A DNA stretch of 25,411 nt, from positions 1 to 25,411 of the forward strand of contig NMRA01001346.1 of the NCBI GenBank assembly GCA_002633005.1. The letters are read 5' to 3'. The position numbers and the translations under genes were made by a program. Positions 21,701-25,411 of this stretch are shown piece by piece. Source of the DNA: Phoronis australis (lineage: Eukaryota; Phoronida; Phoronidae). Below the pieces are notes generated by a model. It did not search any database. It was not told the origin of the DNA and saw nothing but the letters and a program-made list of their open reading frames with translations. Position 1 is the first letter of the stretch; every line of letters starts with the position of its first letter.

Positions 21701-24040
21701 TGATGCGCTATAAACACATACCCAATTATGGTGACAGTGGGTGTGATGCGCTATAAATCTCTAAAACACAACTGTGTAAACAAAGATACAATTAGTGTAA
21801 AACCGATCCTCTGACGTCATGTTTCTCCAACTGGGTTTCTGAAGGACCAATATCAGTGATTAGTGTTAGCCTGTGTTAATTTAACTTTAAGATCGCACTC
21901 ATGGAAGTTTCATCTTAGGGATATGAACACTTATCGCATACTTCTGTAACAATCTTACTTTCAGACTAGTTTCAGTTTATATTTTTCTAAAATGCTGGGG
22001 ATGTTCATAATTATTGATGGGTGCATTGATGTTGCTTGTTTTTCATAAGTTATAGACAGTTGTGATCAGTATGCAGTAACCTGAACACAGGAGCCTTGTA
22101 ACAAAGCTAAAGGTACATGTACATATAACTATCAAAAAGAAGTAGATACCAAACCCTGCCAGATGATATTTTTCAAAGCTGTCACCTGATGTTCACGATT
22201 AGTACTTCTGACAGACAAACACTCACGTATTTCGTCAGTGACACTTCCTTATTTTAATCACAAAAGGGAATGGGCATTTATTCTCACTACCTGTAAATAG
22301 GCTAAAGGGGTGTGTACTTTAATTTTAAAAATGTTACGTACCACCATACTCAACAAATGTAGTCACTGCCACTTTTCCGTTACGATGAATAACAACATTT
22401 TCGACATCTCCTCCTCCGCTTTTCTTAACGTTTTCAAAGTAATTCTCCAGAGTATCCTCTGTACAGTTGGGAGGCAGGTCGTGGACTTGTATGGAGTCTG
22501 TCAGATGCACTTGCTCAACATGAAGAAATGACTTTTCCAATGATTTTCGCTTGCAGGTCTCTTTAAGCTGTTCAATGTCTAAAGGATAATACAATATCTT
22601 AATGACATTTTGCTTTTGCTGCCACAATTGATGGCAATGCGAACAATATTACAACTATCCAAACTTAAACGAAATTAATTGCAAAAAAGCTTGGCTGAGT
22701 AAATCGATAAAAAGACGAAACCTTAAATATAATGTTTATATTTTTTATTTATTTTTATAAACCATGAGTCTGTGCAAGTTAAAACGATTATGTGACTTTT
22801 CCGTATACATTAATTTTCGAGATGAGCAAACTTGCCTGGTTTCTGGTCGAATATCACGAATACGGAACCTGGTGTTTCTCCATACAGGATTTCTTCGACA
22901 TCGCATCTCGTTTTGCTCTCCAAATAATTAACAAGTGAGTCATTGGTGGCACTCGCTGGTATGTTACAGATTGCCAATTTGTGAGGATCTAGGGGTAACT
23001 TCTTTTTCGGCTTGGGGGGTTGAACAAGTTCTACCTCAATGGGGGAATTGTTCAATTTGTGGTCAAGTCGCTTTTGCCACACTCTGTCGGCCGCTGAAAT
23101 CATAAATAATATACACGAGCCTGTACAAACATGGCACGAACAAAAAAAGCATGACGTAGCTGTTACAGAGTCAAGTGGTAGCACAGTATAGAGGTGGGAA
23201 AGAAATAGAAAATGACATTCGGCTCAAAGCTATTGGAAACATGAGTAGACATTAAAAAGGCAGGGAGGCAGACATCGGTTCAATCAATTCACTGTTGCTT
23301 AAAAGGATACTGAACCGTTTTCATGATTTCAACCAATCTTCATTCTGCCACCTGTTGATGCCTCATTGATGTCAATCGTCAAAGATAAAAGCAATTACTA
23401 AAAACTCATATCCCTTATCTCACAACTTGGACATTATGGTCCTTCGTGAATGGCCTTTTCCCAAAGACGCTAGAGGCGTACGTCACGCTTGTCCGTTTAG
23501 CAGATTTTGAAAGGAATTTTCAAAATTTCCTCCAAACTGTTGAGGGTTGTCGAGGGTTACACTGCCTTATTTTGTTGCACACAATTGGACGGGAAAGCTT
23601 TTGCTATCTGTTAATAGGACGAAACCGAGTTTAGTACCCCTTTAACAGAAGACAAACATCTGATGAATGTAAAAAGATATATCATATCAGTACAAGCAGA
23701 CTACTTCGTTTACTTGTACGCGCTATTTTCTTACCTGACGCTTCAGCAAAGGTCACTAAAGCTGTTCCTTTGATTTCCTCCAGTTCTATCTTCTCCACTT
23801 TTCCTCCACCAGATTTGCGTCTGTTTTCAAAGTAATTCTCCAAGAGATCATGTGATGTTTTCTCTGGCAACTTACTGACTCGAATTGTTTTGACTGGAGG
23901 AGGTATTTCTTCTTCTTGTTCAATGGTGTGCCGCGAAGCGCTGTGAGTCTTTACTTGCTTGGGTTTTGTGCCACTTACGACAACATCCAGATTCACCGAT
24001 TCCAACTTGAGCACCTTCTTTTTAAGAACGCACTGGGCAT
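2695..24040 (-). CDS. PARP14-like multi-macrodomain mono-ADP-ribosyltransferase, 5' end missing
   Basis: Nineteen exons, read downward: 24040-23735, 23093-22836, 22578-22342, 19947-18235, 18044-17577, 17465-17347, 16951-16724, 16279-16061, 14752-14644, 14168-14016, 13078-13010, 12433-12266, 11912-11727, 9441-9218, 9036-8817, 8483-8304, 7274-7138, 3685-3508, 2972-2695. They sum to 5,450 bp, giving 1,815 residues and a TAG stop. Seventeen introns are GT-AG and one is GC-AG; 13 are phase 1 and 5 are phase 0, all consistent. Domains by residue of the visible protein: RRM-like 50-125, 139-211 and 216-290, KH-like modules about 300-790, macro 1 about 795-985, macro 2 about 1019-1205, macro 3 about 1239-1405, KH-like about 1486-1545, WWE about 1550-1618, PARP catalytic about 1622-1815. 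This order and length match vertebrate PARP14 (about 1,800 residues). The enzyme should transfer single ADP-ribose units from NAD+. The exact orthologue (PARP14, PARP15 or a lineage-specific copy) is not settled, so no symbol is given. Confidence 0.93.
2973..3507 (-). other. Intron between the last two catalytic exons
   Basis: This is a 535-bp phase 1 intron. Apart from the splice sites (GTAATTT donor, attattttcag acceptor) I see no repeat or other feature in it. Confidence 0.85.
3508..3685 (-). CDS. Exon: PARP catalytic core with catalytic histidine
   Basis: Acceptor is tctattcttgcag before 3685 (phase 0) and donor is AACG|GTAATTT at 3508 (phase 1). It encodes IQRIQNKRLWKTYVSHKQYM, NERVLYHGTSADTVDKI and RGFNRSFCGKN. 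YHGTS carries the catalytic His (H1700) of the H-Y-[E/I/L] triad, which binds the nicotinamide side of NAD+. GFNRS..GKN is a PARP10/14/15-type signature. Confidence 0.96.
4108..4271. repeat. 164-bp near-perfect palindrome
   Basis: The arms pair from ATAGATTATTACATG (4108-4122) against CATGTAATAATCTAT (4257-4271), through GTCGTTATCCCCC against GGGGGATAACGAC, TTATCTAGAGCCC against GGGCTCTAGATAA, and AGAATTATC against GATAATTCT, to a centre at GAGGGGCGTCAGCCCCGAGG. Only scattered mismatches interrupt it. It could form a long hairpin or cruciform and looks like a foldback MITE or foldback transposon end. Confidence 0.88.
4819..4892 (+). repeat. tRNA-like segment with Pol III A and B boxes
   Basis: A-box-like TGGTGTAGTGG is at 4826-4836 and a perfect B box, GGTTCGACTCC, is at 4870-4880, with tRNA-like spacing. 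The T-arm and acceptor do not pair well, so this is not a functional tRNA gene. It is more likely the head of a tRNA-derived SINE or a tRNA pseudogene carried in the insertion. Confidence 0.6.
4904..4923. repeat. 20-bp perfect palindrome
   Basis: TTATCTCACTAGTGAGATAA is its own reverse complement. It lies just after the tRNA-like segment near the right end of the insertion. Confidence 0.8.
6653..6698. repeat. (TG)23 dinucleotide microsatellite
   Basis: There are twenty-three uninterrupted TG units in the large catalytic-domain intron. The tract is likely to vary in length between individuals. Confidence 0.97.
7138..7274 (-). CDS. Exon: start of PARP catalytic domain
   Basis: Acceptor is ttacacttaacag before 7274 (phase 1) and donor is ATTAAG|GTAAGT at 7138 (phase 0). 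It encodes IPSSWDAMTSNLMLVDLPAT, then EFLKVSGEFTQTQPSTIIK. This aligns with the opening of PARP14-type catalytic domains (P..W..M, then E+.....F..T). It joins IQRIQN of the next exon in frame. Confidence 0.93.
7275..8303 (-). other. Intron between WWE and catalytic exons
   Basis: This is a 1,029-bp phase 1 intron. A GC-richer patch at about 7750-7890 has a weak inverted pair, ctcttgtgctgc and gcagcccacaagag, of unknown origin. Nothing else is recognised. Confidence 0.75.
8304..8483 (-). CDS. Exon: WWE domain
   Basis: Acceptor is catggtttcag before 8483 and donor is CAACAG|GTGAGT at 8304, both phase 1. It encodes DSWEPYSKVVNLAIEQAF, then KFVRFEDDGIKCEIVFDKM and VSKVKRVPT. With W1553 from the previous exon, the signature residues are W1553, W1561 and E1573. 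WWE domains bind ADP-ribose-type ligands in several families, and this one sits directly before the catalytic domain as in PARP14. Confidence 0.92.
8484..8816 (-). other. Intron splitting the WWE domain
   Basis: This 333-bp phase 1 intron lies between the two WWE tryptophans. No feature is seen beyond the splice sites. Confidence 0.8.
8817..9036 (-). CDS. Exon: KH-like module and start of WWE domain
   Basis: Acceptor is accttgttgcag before 9036 (phase 0) and donor is GAGG|GTATGC at 8817 (phase 1). It encodes VKAIESLEHRHSVKIEVEKS, then RIRIRGRTDNVFKVKNEVVN. This is a helix-strand-strand-helix pattern matching the KH-like module before WWE in PARP14. It ends with HVQWVRQEE, which carries the first WWE tryptophan (W1553). 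Confidence 0.9.
9218..9441 (-). CDS. Exon: linker and KH-like segment after macro 3
   Basis: Acceptor is ctctctcactctttgcag before 9441 (phase 1) and donor is CAGAG|GTAATTC at 9218 (phase 0). It encodes RFFDYISGKSNEEEAKYSVP and then an alpha/beta stretch, DLHFQLYAENDQDIDSAISRI. PARP14 has an F-F-containing linker at the same place. The segment probably forms part of a KH-like fold completed by the next exon. Confidence 0.85.
9930..10985 (+). repeat. Interspersed repeat with ~370-bp tandem units and GGAC-rich tail
   Basis: Two long units recur with an offset of about 370 bases. The phrase aaagtcgtcatc occurs near 9996 and 10367, and gcggtttggttgatagaggg near 10213 and 10581. Shorter phrases also recur, such as ccaaatttcat near 10350, 10711 and 10857, and ctaaaattgcca near 9953 and 10770. 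The right end has cggacgccgcccgtacggac (about 10911-10931), then a hairpin (10957-10982), then an A-run. This tail resembles modular repeats common in marine invertebrate genomes; the family is not named. Confidence 0.75.
10957..10982. repeat. Imperfect palindrome at the repeat tail
   Basis: GCGTCCACATAT pairs with ATATGTGGGCGC with one mismatch around a two-base centre, followed by an A-run. This looks like the terminal hairpin of the adjacent repeat. Confidence 0.65.
11727..11912 (-). CDS. Exon: end of macrodomain 3
   Basis: Acceptor is ctttgattacag before 11912 and donor is AAGAC|GTAAGT at 11727, both phase 1. It encodes residues 1349-1410: TSPDKIEEQARNLFGAIGKK, NVLLSINVVIYQSQMVKVYK and a short tail. 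The strand followed by YQSQ...VYKEAM is the usual close of a PARP14 macrodomain. Splicing gives PAVGT-ATSPDK, so the loop lacks the usual second glycine (GTG becomes GTA). Confidence 0.85.
11913..12265 (-). other. Intron inside macrodomain 3
   Basis: This is a 353-bp phase 1 intron that splits the phosphate loop of macro 3. I see no other feature. Confidence 0.8.
12266..12433 (-). CDS. Exon: central strands of macrodomain 3
   Basis: Acceptor is acttttag before 12433 and donor is ACAG|GTATGT at 12266, both phase 1. It encodes MLTDGCAVTNAGRLPCKHIL, then SEAVKKALRTANSCGFMSLS and MPAVGT. LPCKHIL is the typical central strand and MPAVGT starts the phosphate loop. A second AG 3' of the chosen acceptor (gtgcag, before the TNAGRLPC block) is possible but would lose the DGCAV residues expected here. 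Confidence 0.84.
12434..13009 (-). other. Intron inside macrodomain 3 with triplet tract
   Basis: This is a 576-bp phase 1 intron containing the degenerate GAY tract at about 12590-12725. Nothing else is recognised. Confidence 0.8.
12590..12725. repeat. Degenerate GAT/GAC triplet tract
   Basis: A run is rich in gatgac, gatgat, gacgac and aatgat phrases on the plus strand. It looks like a decayed trinucleotide microsatellite within an intron. Confidence 0.65.
13010..13078 (-). CDS. Short exon: GGVA-loop helix of macrodomain 3
   Basis: This is a 69-bp exon with acceptor cctggatttcag before 13078 and donor GAAAG|GTATAC at 13010, both phase 1. It encodes EVSRAIAKAGGSAIAKECKRLK, the helix after the second ligand loop of a macrodomain (compare the macro 1 helix AILKEGGGKSIQDEC here). 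Its length is a multiple of three, so skipping it would keep frame but remove a core helix. Confidence 0.85.
13079..14015 (-). other. Intron inside macrodomain 3
   Basis: This is a 937-bp phase 1 intron. I see no repeat, RNA or coding feature in it. Confidence 0.75.
14016..14168 (-). CDS. Exon: start of macrodomain 3
   Basis: Acceptor is ctttatttccag before 14168 and donor is GTTG|GTAAGA at 14016, both phase 1. It encodes residues 1219-1269, with LLVRVLQGDITKQMTDAIVN (1240-1259) and PTNHDLDL. This is a clear macrodomain start with the GDIT loop and a VNPTN version of the VNAAN loop. Confidence 0.9.
14169..14643 (-). other. Intron before macrodomain 3
   Basis: This is a 475-bp phase 1 intron. 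Its one notable item is the hammerhead-like motif at 14284-14317 on the plus strand, plus an A-run near 14470. Confidence 0.75.
14284..14317 (+). ncRNA. Hammerhead-ribozyme-like motif, probably a degenerate repeat remnant
   Basis: CTGATGA (14284-14290) is followed by the stem-loop GTCTT-GTTGAAT-AAGAC (14292-14308), then GAAACGTTG (14309-14317). This is the order of the hammerhead core: CUGANGA, stem II, GAAA. One extra T lies between the core and stem II, and stems I and III are not convincing. Such cores occur in Penelope-like elements and related retroelements. Activity is doubtful. Confidence 0.4.
14644..14752 (-). CDS. Exon: basic linker between macro 2 and macro 3
   Basis: Acceptor is ggcggtttcag before 14752 (phase 0) and donor is CGTCAG|GTAAAA at 14644 (phase 1). 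It finishes the last helix of macro 2 (AFEAEITRLTNQ) and then encodes a strongly basic stretch, SKRHDRAKRRN (1198-1208), followed by QQIDVIEEPSG. The basic cluster could be a nuclear localisation signal or a nucleic-acid contact; this is inference. Confidence 0.82.
14753..16060 (-). other. Intron after macrodomain 2
   Basis: This is a 1,308-bp phase 0 intron. Several short frames exist on both strands without a recognisable domain. No repeat stands out. Confidence 0.75.
16061..16279 (-). CDS. Exon: end of macrodomain 2
   Basis: Acceptor is tgcatactag before 16279 and donor is CAG|GTGAGT at 16061, both phase 0. It encodes residues 1110-1182, including LGSIAFPAIGTGNLGYP (1127-1143), the intact phosphate-binding loop. 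It also has the closing strand IRIVVYDKDVPTCQ. The intact second loop next to degenerate first loops suggests macro 2 still holds a phosphate-containing ligand. Confidence 0.92.
16280..16723 (-). other. Intron inside macrodomain 2
   Basis: This is a 444-bp phase 0 intron with nothing recognisable beyond the splice sites. Confidence 0.8.
16724..16951 (-). CDS. Exon: central part of macrodomain 2
   Basis: Acceptor is atcattccag before 16951 and donor is CGT|GTAAGT at 16724, both phase 0. It encodes residues 1034-1109: AAVLVNTVGTELNLSHGAVSS, KNAGPQLQQEC, then GEVLDTKGFNLKCQKVYY. This follows PARP14 macro 2. The VNAAN loop is replaced by VNTVG and the GGVA loop by HGAV, a change also typical of PARP14 macro 2. 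Binding rather than catalysis is the likely role. Confidence 0.88.
16952..17346 (-). other. Intron inside macrodomain 2
   Basis: This is a 395-bp phase 0 intron with nothing recognisable beyond the splice sites. A C/T-rich patch lies near 17235-17295. Confidence 0.75.
17347..17465 (-). CDS. Exon: linker and first strands of macrodomain 2
   Basis: This is a 119-bp exon, residues 994-1033. Acceptor is aattttcag before 17465 (phase 1) and donor is GAGAAA|GTAGGC at 17347 (phase 0). A Ser/Thr-rich linker leads into VVIKMKKGQLADEK, the equivalent of the strand and GDIT loop at the start of a macrodomain; here the loop is GQLA. It was found by requiring that macro 1 join macro 2 in frame. The weaker donor (GTAGGC) makes this a slightly less certain exon. 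Confidence 0.78.
17577..18044 (-). CDS. Exon: remainder of macrodomain 1
   Basis: Acceptor is ttccgtttag before 18044 and donor is GAAG|GTAAGC at 17577, both phase 1. It continues macro 1 with KSIQDECDKW, a LPCRNIVHVVGP strand (869-880) and the phosphate loop IPAVGAGIFRVP (914-925). The VHFVDPQDGIVQEFCNAV end is typical of this domain. Human PARP14 macro 1 and PARP9 macro 1 can remove ADP-ribose from proteins, so this is the likely eraser module. The loop has Arg923 where Gly is usual (G-I/V-F-G), which may alter activity. Confidence 0.92.
18235..19947 (-). CDS. Large exon: end of RRM-c, KH-like region, start of macrodomain 1
   Basis: This 1,713-bp exon covers residues 267-837. Acceptor is ttttctttttcag before 19947 and donor is GAAG|GTATCTG at 18235, both phase 1. 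It opens with the end of RRM-c (VLPNVLKIKKHEINNHEVKV). About 500 residues follow with repeating helix-strand stretches such as HIIRIIGLKRAVEALAKKV, LLVIRGTKLGLGFAKKKL and HLVVAGTSHVIANVCEVV. These fit the degenerate KH-like modules that precede the macrodomains in PARP14; the exact number cannot be counted by eye. Macrodomain 1 then begins, with GDLT at 806-809, VNAAN at 817-821 and GGLAGAI at 828-834, the ADP-ribose-binding loops. Confidence 0.93.
20112..20133 (-). repeat. Second CTGAnG...GAAACGTT-type motif
   Basis: Read on the minus strand it gives CCTGACGG, a short spacer and CGAAACG followed by TTTGC. This echoes the plus-strand motif at 14284-14317 but with a weaker core and only a two-base candidate stem. 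It is probably a fragment of a dispersed repeat. Confidence 0.35.
20340..20797 (-). mobile_element. hAT-like transposon remnant
   Basis: Read on the minus strand, the block begins CAGGGGCGGATCCAG (20797-20783), which looks like the CAGGGG-type terminal inverted repeats of hAT elements. The following ~450 bases are GC-richer than the surrounding intron. No matching second end and no transposase frame were found, so the left boundary is a guess. Confidence 0.4.
21546..21758. repeat. 43-bp minisatellite, five copies
   Basis: The phrase CCCAATTATGGTGACAGTGG recurs at 21551, 21594, 21637, about 21679 (one base lost and one changed) and 21721. Units end GATGCGCTATAAA. The copies are nearly identical, which suggests recent expansion. 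Confidence 0.95.
22342..22578 (-). CDS. Exon: end of RRM-b, first half of RRM-c
   Basis: Acceptor is cctttag before 22578 and donor is TGGTG|GTACGTA at 22342; both ends are phase 1. The exon finishes RRM-b (DIEQLKETCKRKSLEKS...HVEQVHL) and starts RRM-c (SIQVHDLP, NYFENVKKSGGGDVENV, VAVTTFVEYG). RRM-c resembles RRM-a closely in the YFEN..KSGGG..VE block, which suggests an internal duplication. The RNA-binding aromatic positions of canonical RRMs are not clearly kept, so these are called RRM-like. Confidence 0.86.
22836..23093 (-). CDS. Exon: end of RRM-a, first half of RRM-b; GC donor
   Basis: Acceptor is gatttcag before 23093. The first residues (AADRVWQKRLDHKLNN) complete RRM-a. A basic stretch (KPKKK) leads into RRM-b, with LAICNIP, NYLES and SVFVIF. 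The exon ends at 22836 with the unusual donor CAG|GCAAGT. GC is required here: with phase 1 the next exon continues the RRM (FDQKP then DIEQLKETC). The nearby GT in GCAAGTTTG would give the wrong phase, and the frame otherwise stops within about eight codons. Confidence 0.85.
23094..23734 (-). other. Intron splitting RRM-a, with MITE-like element
   Basis: This is a 641-bp phase 1 intron. More than half of it is the TTAA-flanked element at 23299-23645. The remainder shows nothing. Confidence 0.8.
23299..23645. mobile_element. MITE-like element flanked by TTAA
   Basis: TTAA at 23299-23302 is followed by AAGGATACTGAACCGTTTTC. The right end, read in reverse, is TTAA (23645-23642), then AGGGGTACTAAACTCGG. 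The ends are imperfect inverted repeats of about 20 bases directly inside TTAA, the target duplicated by piggyBac-type elements. The length of 347 bp with no coding capacity fits a MITE. Confidence 0.6.
23735..24040 (-). CDS. Exon: end of an upstream RRM, linker, first half of RRM-a
   Basis: Acceptor is tttttatag before 24040 and donor is CAG|GTAAG at 23735. The exon opens in phase 1 (second base of a codon). The first ~20 residues (AQCVLKKKVLKLESVNLDVV) look like the last helix and strand of an RRM whose first half lies upstream, outside the window or unrecognised. A Glu/Pro-rich linker follows, then a new RRM-like start with IRVSKLP, NYFENRRKSGGG and ALVTF. The GGG turn after the first helix is typical of PARP14 and PARP10 RRM-like domains. 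An ATG at 24040-24038 is in the wrong frame and soon reaches a stop, so it is not the start. Confidence 0.85.
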
Positions 24041-25411
24041 CTATAAAAAGTAGAGATACCTAGTTAAGTAATGGCCAAGTTGTTTAGAAAAACAACCACT
24101 CCTCTAATATGTGTATTTCCAAGTTCAGTATAAAAATGCATCTTGGAAGCCAAAAATCAATTGCGGCAAATAACATAATGCAATGGCCAGCAGACTGATG
24201 TCAATAACTCGCCCTACGCCCCACCTTCCAAAACAGATACTGGAGTTGGTAAGACGTTCAGGACAATACTACTTAAAGTCCTTCTTGCAAACTGCCCATG
24301 TGGTTCCAGTATCCGAAAACACTTACTACATAAATTCTTATTTTCGACACCCTTTCTTTATATTCTTTTTGCCTTTCTTGCCAAAAGCGATTTTTTAACA
24401 ATATTTGACCCTCCTCTCTGAGCGTATGATTAACGGTTGTCATCGGTTATTTCCGTACCCACATTTCCGGCTCATCAGTTCAGGAACGTGTCATGAACGC
24501 CGCTATTTTTTCCTTGTAACTGAATGTGCTATGGCTTGCTCGAAAAGTCTTCGTTATTTTGTTTTATTAGTGATATATCGTGATTCATTTGCATATGTAG
24601 TGTATTTATAGTTTGTAGTTAGTGGTCGTTGATTTATTTGGGAATGTTACGCGTACTTAGTATGTTAAAATAGCATTGGTCTTTAGTTCCTTACGTAGGC
24701 CGGTCGAACCTAGGAACCAATATGGGTCGAACCAGTTTTTTTTCGTTTTTTTTCCTCGTTTTGAAAAAGTACTTTGCTATCATCGGAAAGGTAGTACATT
24801 CTACTCAGTAAAAACCAAAAAAGTATCAAAATCAGGGCAAGCTCTGTAAAGATATTGCAAGTTTTGTGGAGAAATTTGGGTCACTTTGTTTGGATCGCGT
24901 CGGCCATATAGGTGGACAGCGGGATGAGTTACGAGTTTAAAACTTTGTGTAAATTGTTTTCGTCAACAAATTACGGTGAAATTTAGTTAGACATATCTTT
25001 ACTTACTATTCTGCACGATTTAGCAGTGTTCACCAAATTAGTCGCAGTTGTTACTCATTAAGTGATAAATGTGCTCACAATTCCCGTTGGACTTCGTCTC
25101 ATTTCTGGCGGCACCTACAATGTCGACTTTTGCTGAACTGAAAGGCATGTTCAATCGCCTACTTTGTGAAGATTTAACGTTGATACATTTTGACAAACTT
25201 TGCTACAAAAAAGAAACTTTGTTCAATTTTCGTGTTTTTTGTGTTTGTGGCGAGCTACCAGTTAGGCCTAAGGGTAGTCTTGGCGCAAAGCTGTATAGGC
25301 CTACTAACAAGCTGTATTTTGACTATAGTCTTCGTTGGTAGCTGGTGACTGAGGCTAACTAAGGTCTGCCGCGGCAGTGTGACACAGGACTAACCAGCCC
25401 GTAATTTCATG
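24041..25411. other. Upstream intron or 5' flank, no exon recognised
   Basis: The acceptor at 24041-24042 shows that this region begins as intron of the PARP14-like gene. I looked for an RRM start (aromatic-FEN...SGGG) on the minus strand and found none. Several plus-strand frames exist, the longest at 25069-25341 (90 codons), but none resembles a known family. The missing first exon or exons may lie past 25411. Confidence 0.6.

Larger units (their letters stand above)
19948..22341 (-). other. Intron splitting RRM-c, with transposon remnants
   Basis: This is a 2.39-kb phase 1 intron. It holds a GAAACG-type motif near 20112-20133, a GC-richer hAT-like remnant ending at 20797 and the 43-bp minisatellite at 21546-21758. 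The rest (20800-21540 and 21760-22340) shows no recognisable feature. Confidence 0.8.

Noticed and set aside
21546-21758. CRISPR-like array
   Set aside because: The 43-bp units are contiguous, with no unique spacers, in a eukaryotic intron.
24038-24040. ATG directly after the splice acceptor as the translation start
   Set aside because: It is out of frame with the RRM and meets a stop after about 15 codons. The correct frame reads x-AT-GCC and needs an upstream exon.
25069-25341. 90-codon plus-strand open frame near the right edge
   Set aside because: There is no recognisable domain, no clear splice or promoter context and no repeat match by eye. A frame of this length can occur by chance in about 25 kb.

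Overview
This is a single-gene window from an animal nuclear genome, most likely a marine invertebrate. The coding sequence is broken by spliceosomal introns of about 0.1 to 3.5 kb. It is AT-rich between exons and full of minisatellites and transposon debris, with no bacterial-style gene packing. The domain set points to a metazoan. I cannot fix the phylum; amphioxus, hemichordate, echinoderm or mollusc are all possible.

Nearly the whole window is one minus-strand gene, a PARP14-like (macro-PARP) mono-ADP-ribosyltransferase. I traced 19 coding exons from 24040 down to a TAG stop at 2695-2697. Every exon boundary has a splice signal, and the reading phase is kept across all 18 introns. Together they encode 1,815 residues plus one split codon at the start. 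The order is: end of one RRM-like domain, three more RRM-like domains (exons at 24040-22342), a 1.7-kb exon of KH-like modules running into macrodomain 1 (19947-18235), the rest of macro 1 (18044-17577), macro 2 (17465-16061), a basic linker (14752-14644), macro 3 (14168-11727), a linker and KH-like region (9441-8817), WWE (8817-8304), and the PARP catalytic domain (7274-2695). The catalytic triad reads H-Y-I, which predicts mono- rather than poly-ADP-ribosylation. The true N-terminus is not visible: the first exon seen opens with a splice acceptor in the middle of an RRM.

The domains fit one job. RRM and KH modules would bind RNA, the macrodomains would bind or remove ADP-ribose, WWE would recognise an ADP-ribose-type ligand, and the C-terminal domain would transfer ADP-ribose from NAD+ to proteins or possibly nucleic acid. 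In vertebrates such proteins act in antiviral and interferon-linked responses. Applying that here is inference.

Introns and flanks hold the other structure. There is a 53-bp minisatellite split by a ~0.86-kb insertion that contains a 164-bp near-perfect palindrome and a tRNA-like Pol III promoter. Others are a (TG)23 tract, a ~370-bp tandem repeat ending in a GGAC-rich tail, a degenerate GAY triplet tract, two hammerhead-like CTGANG...GAAACGTT motifs, a hAT-like terminus, a 43-bp five-copy minisatellite and a TTAA-flanked MITE-like element. No second gene, true tRNA, rRNA or CRISPR array could be supported.
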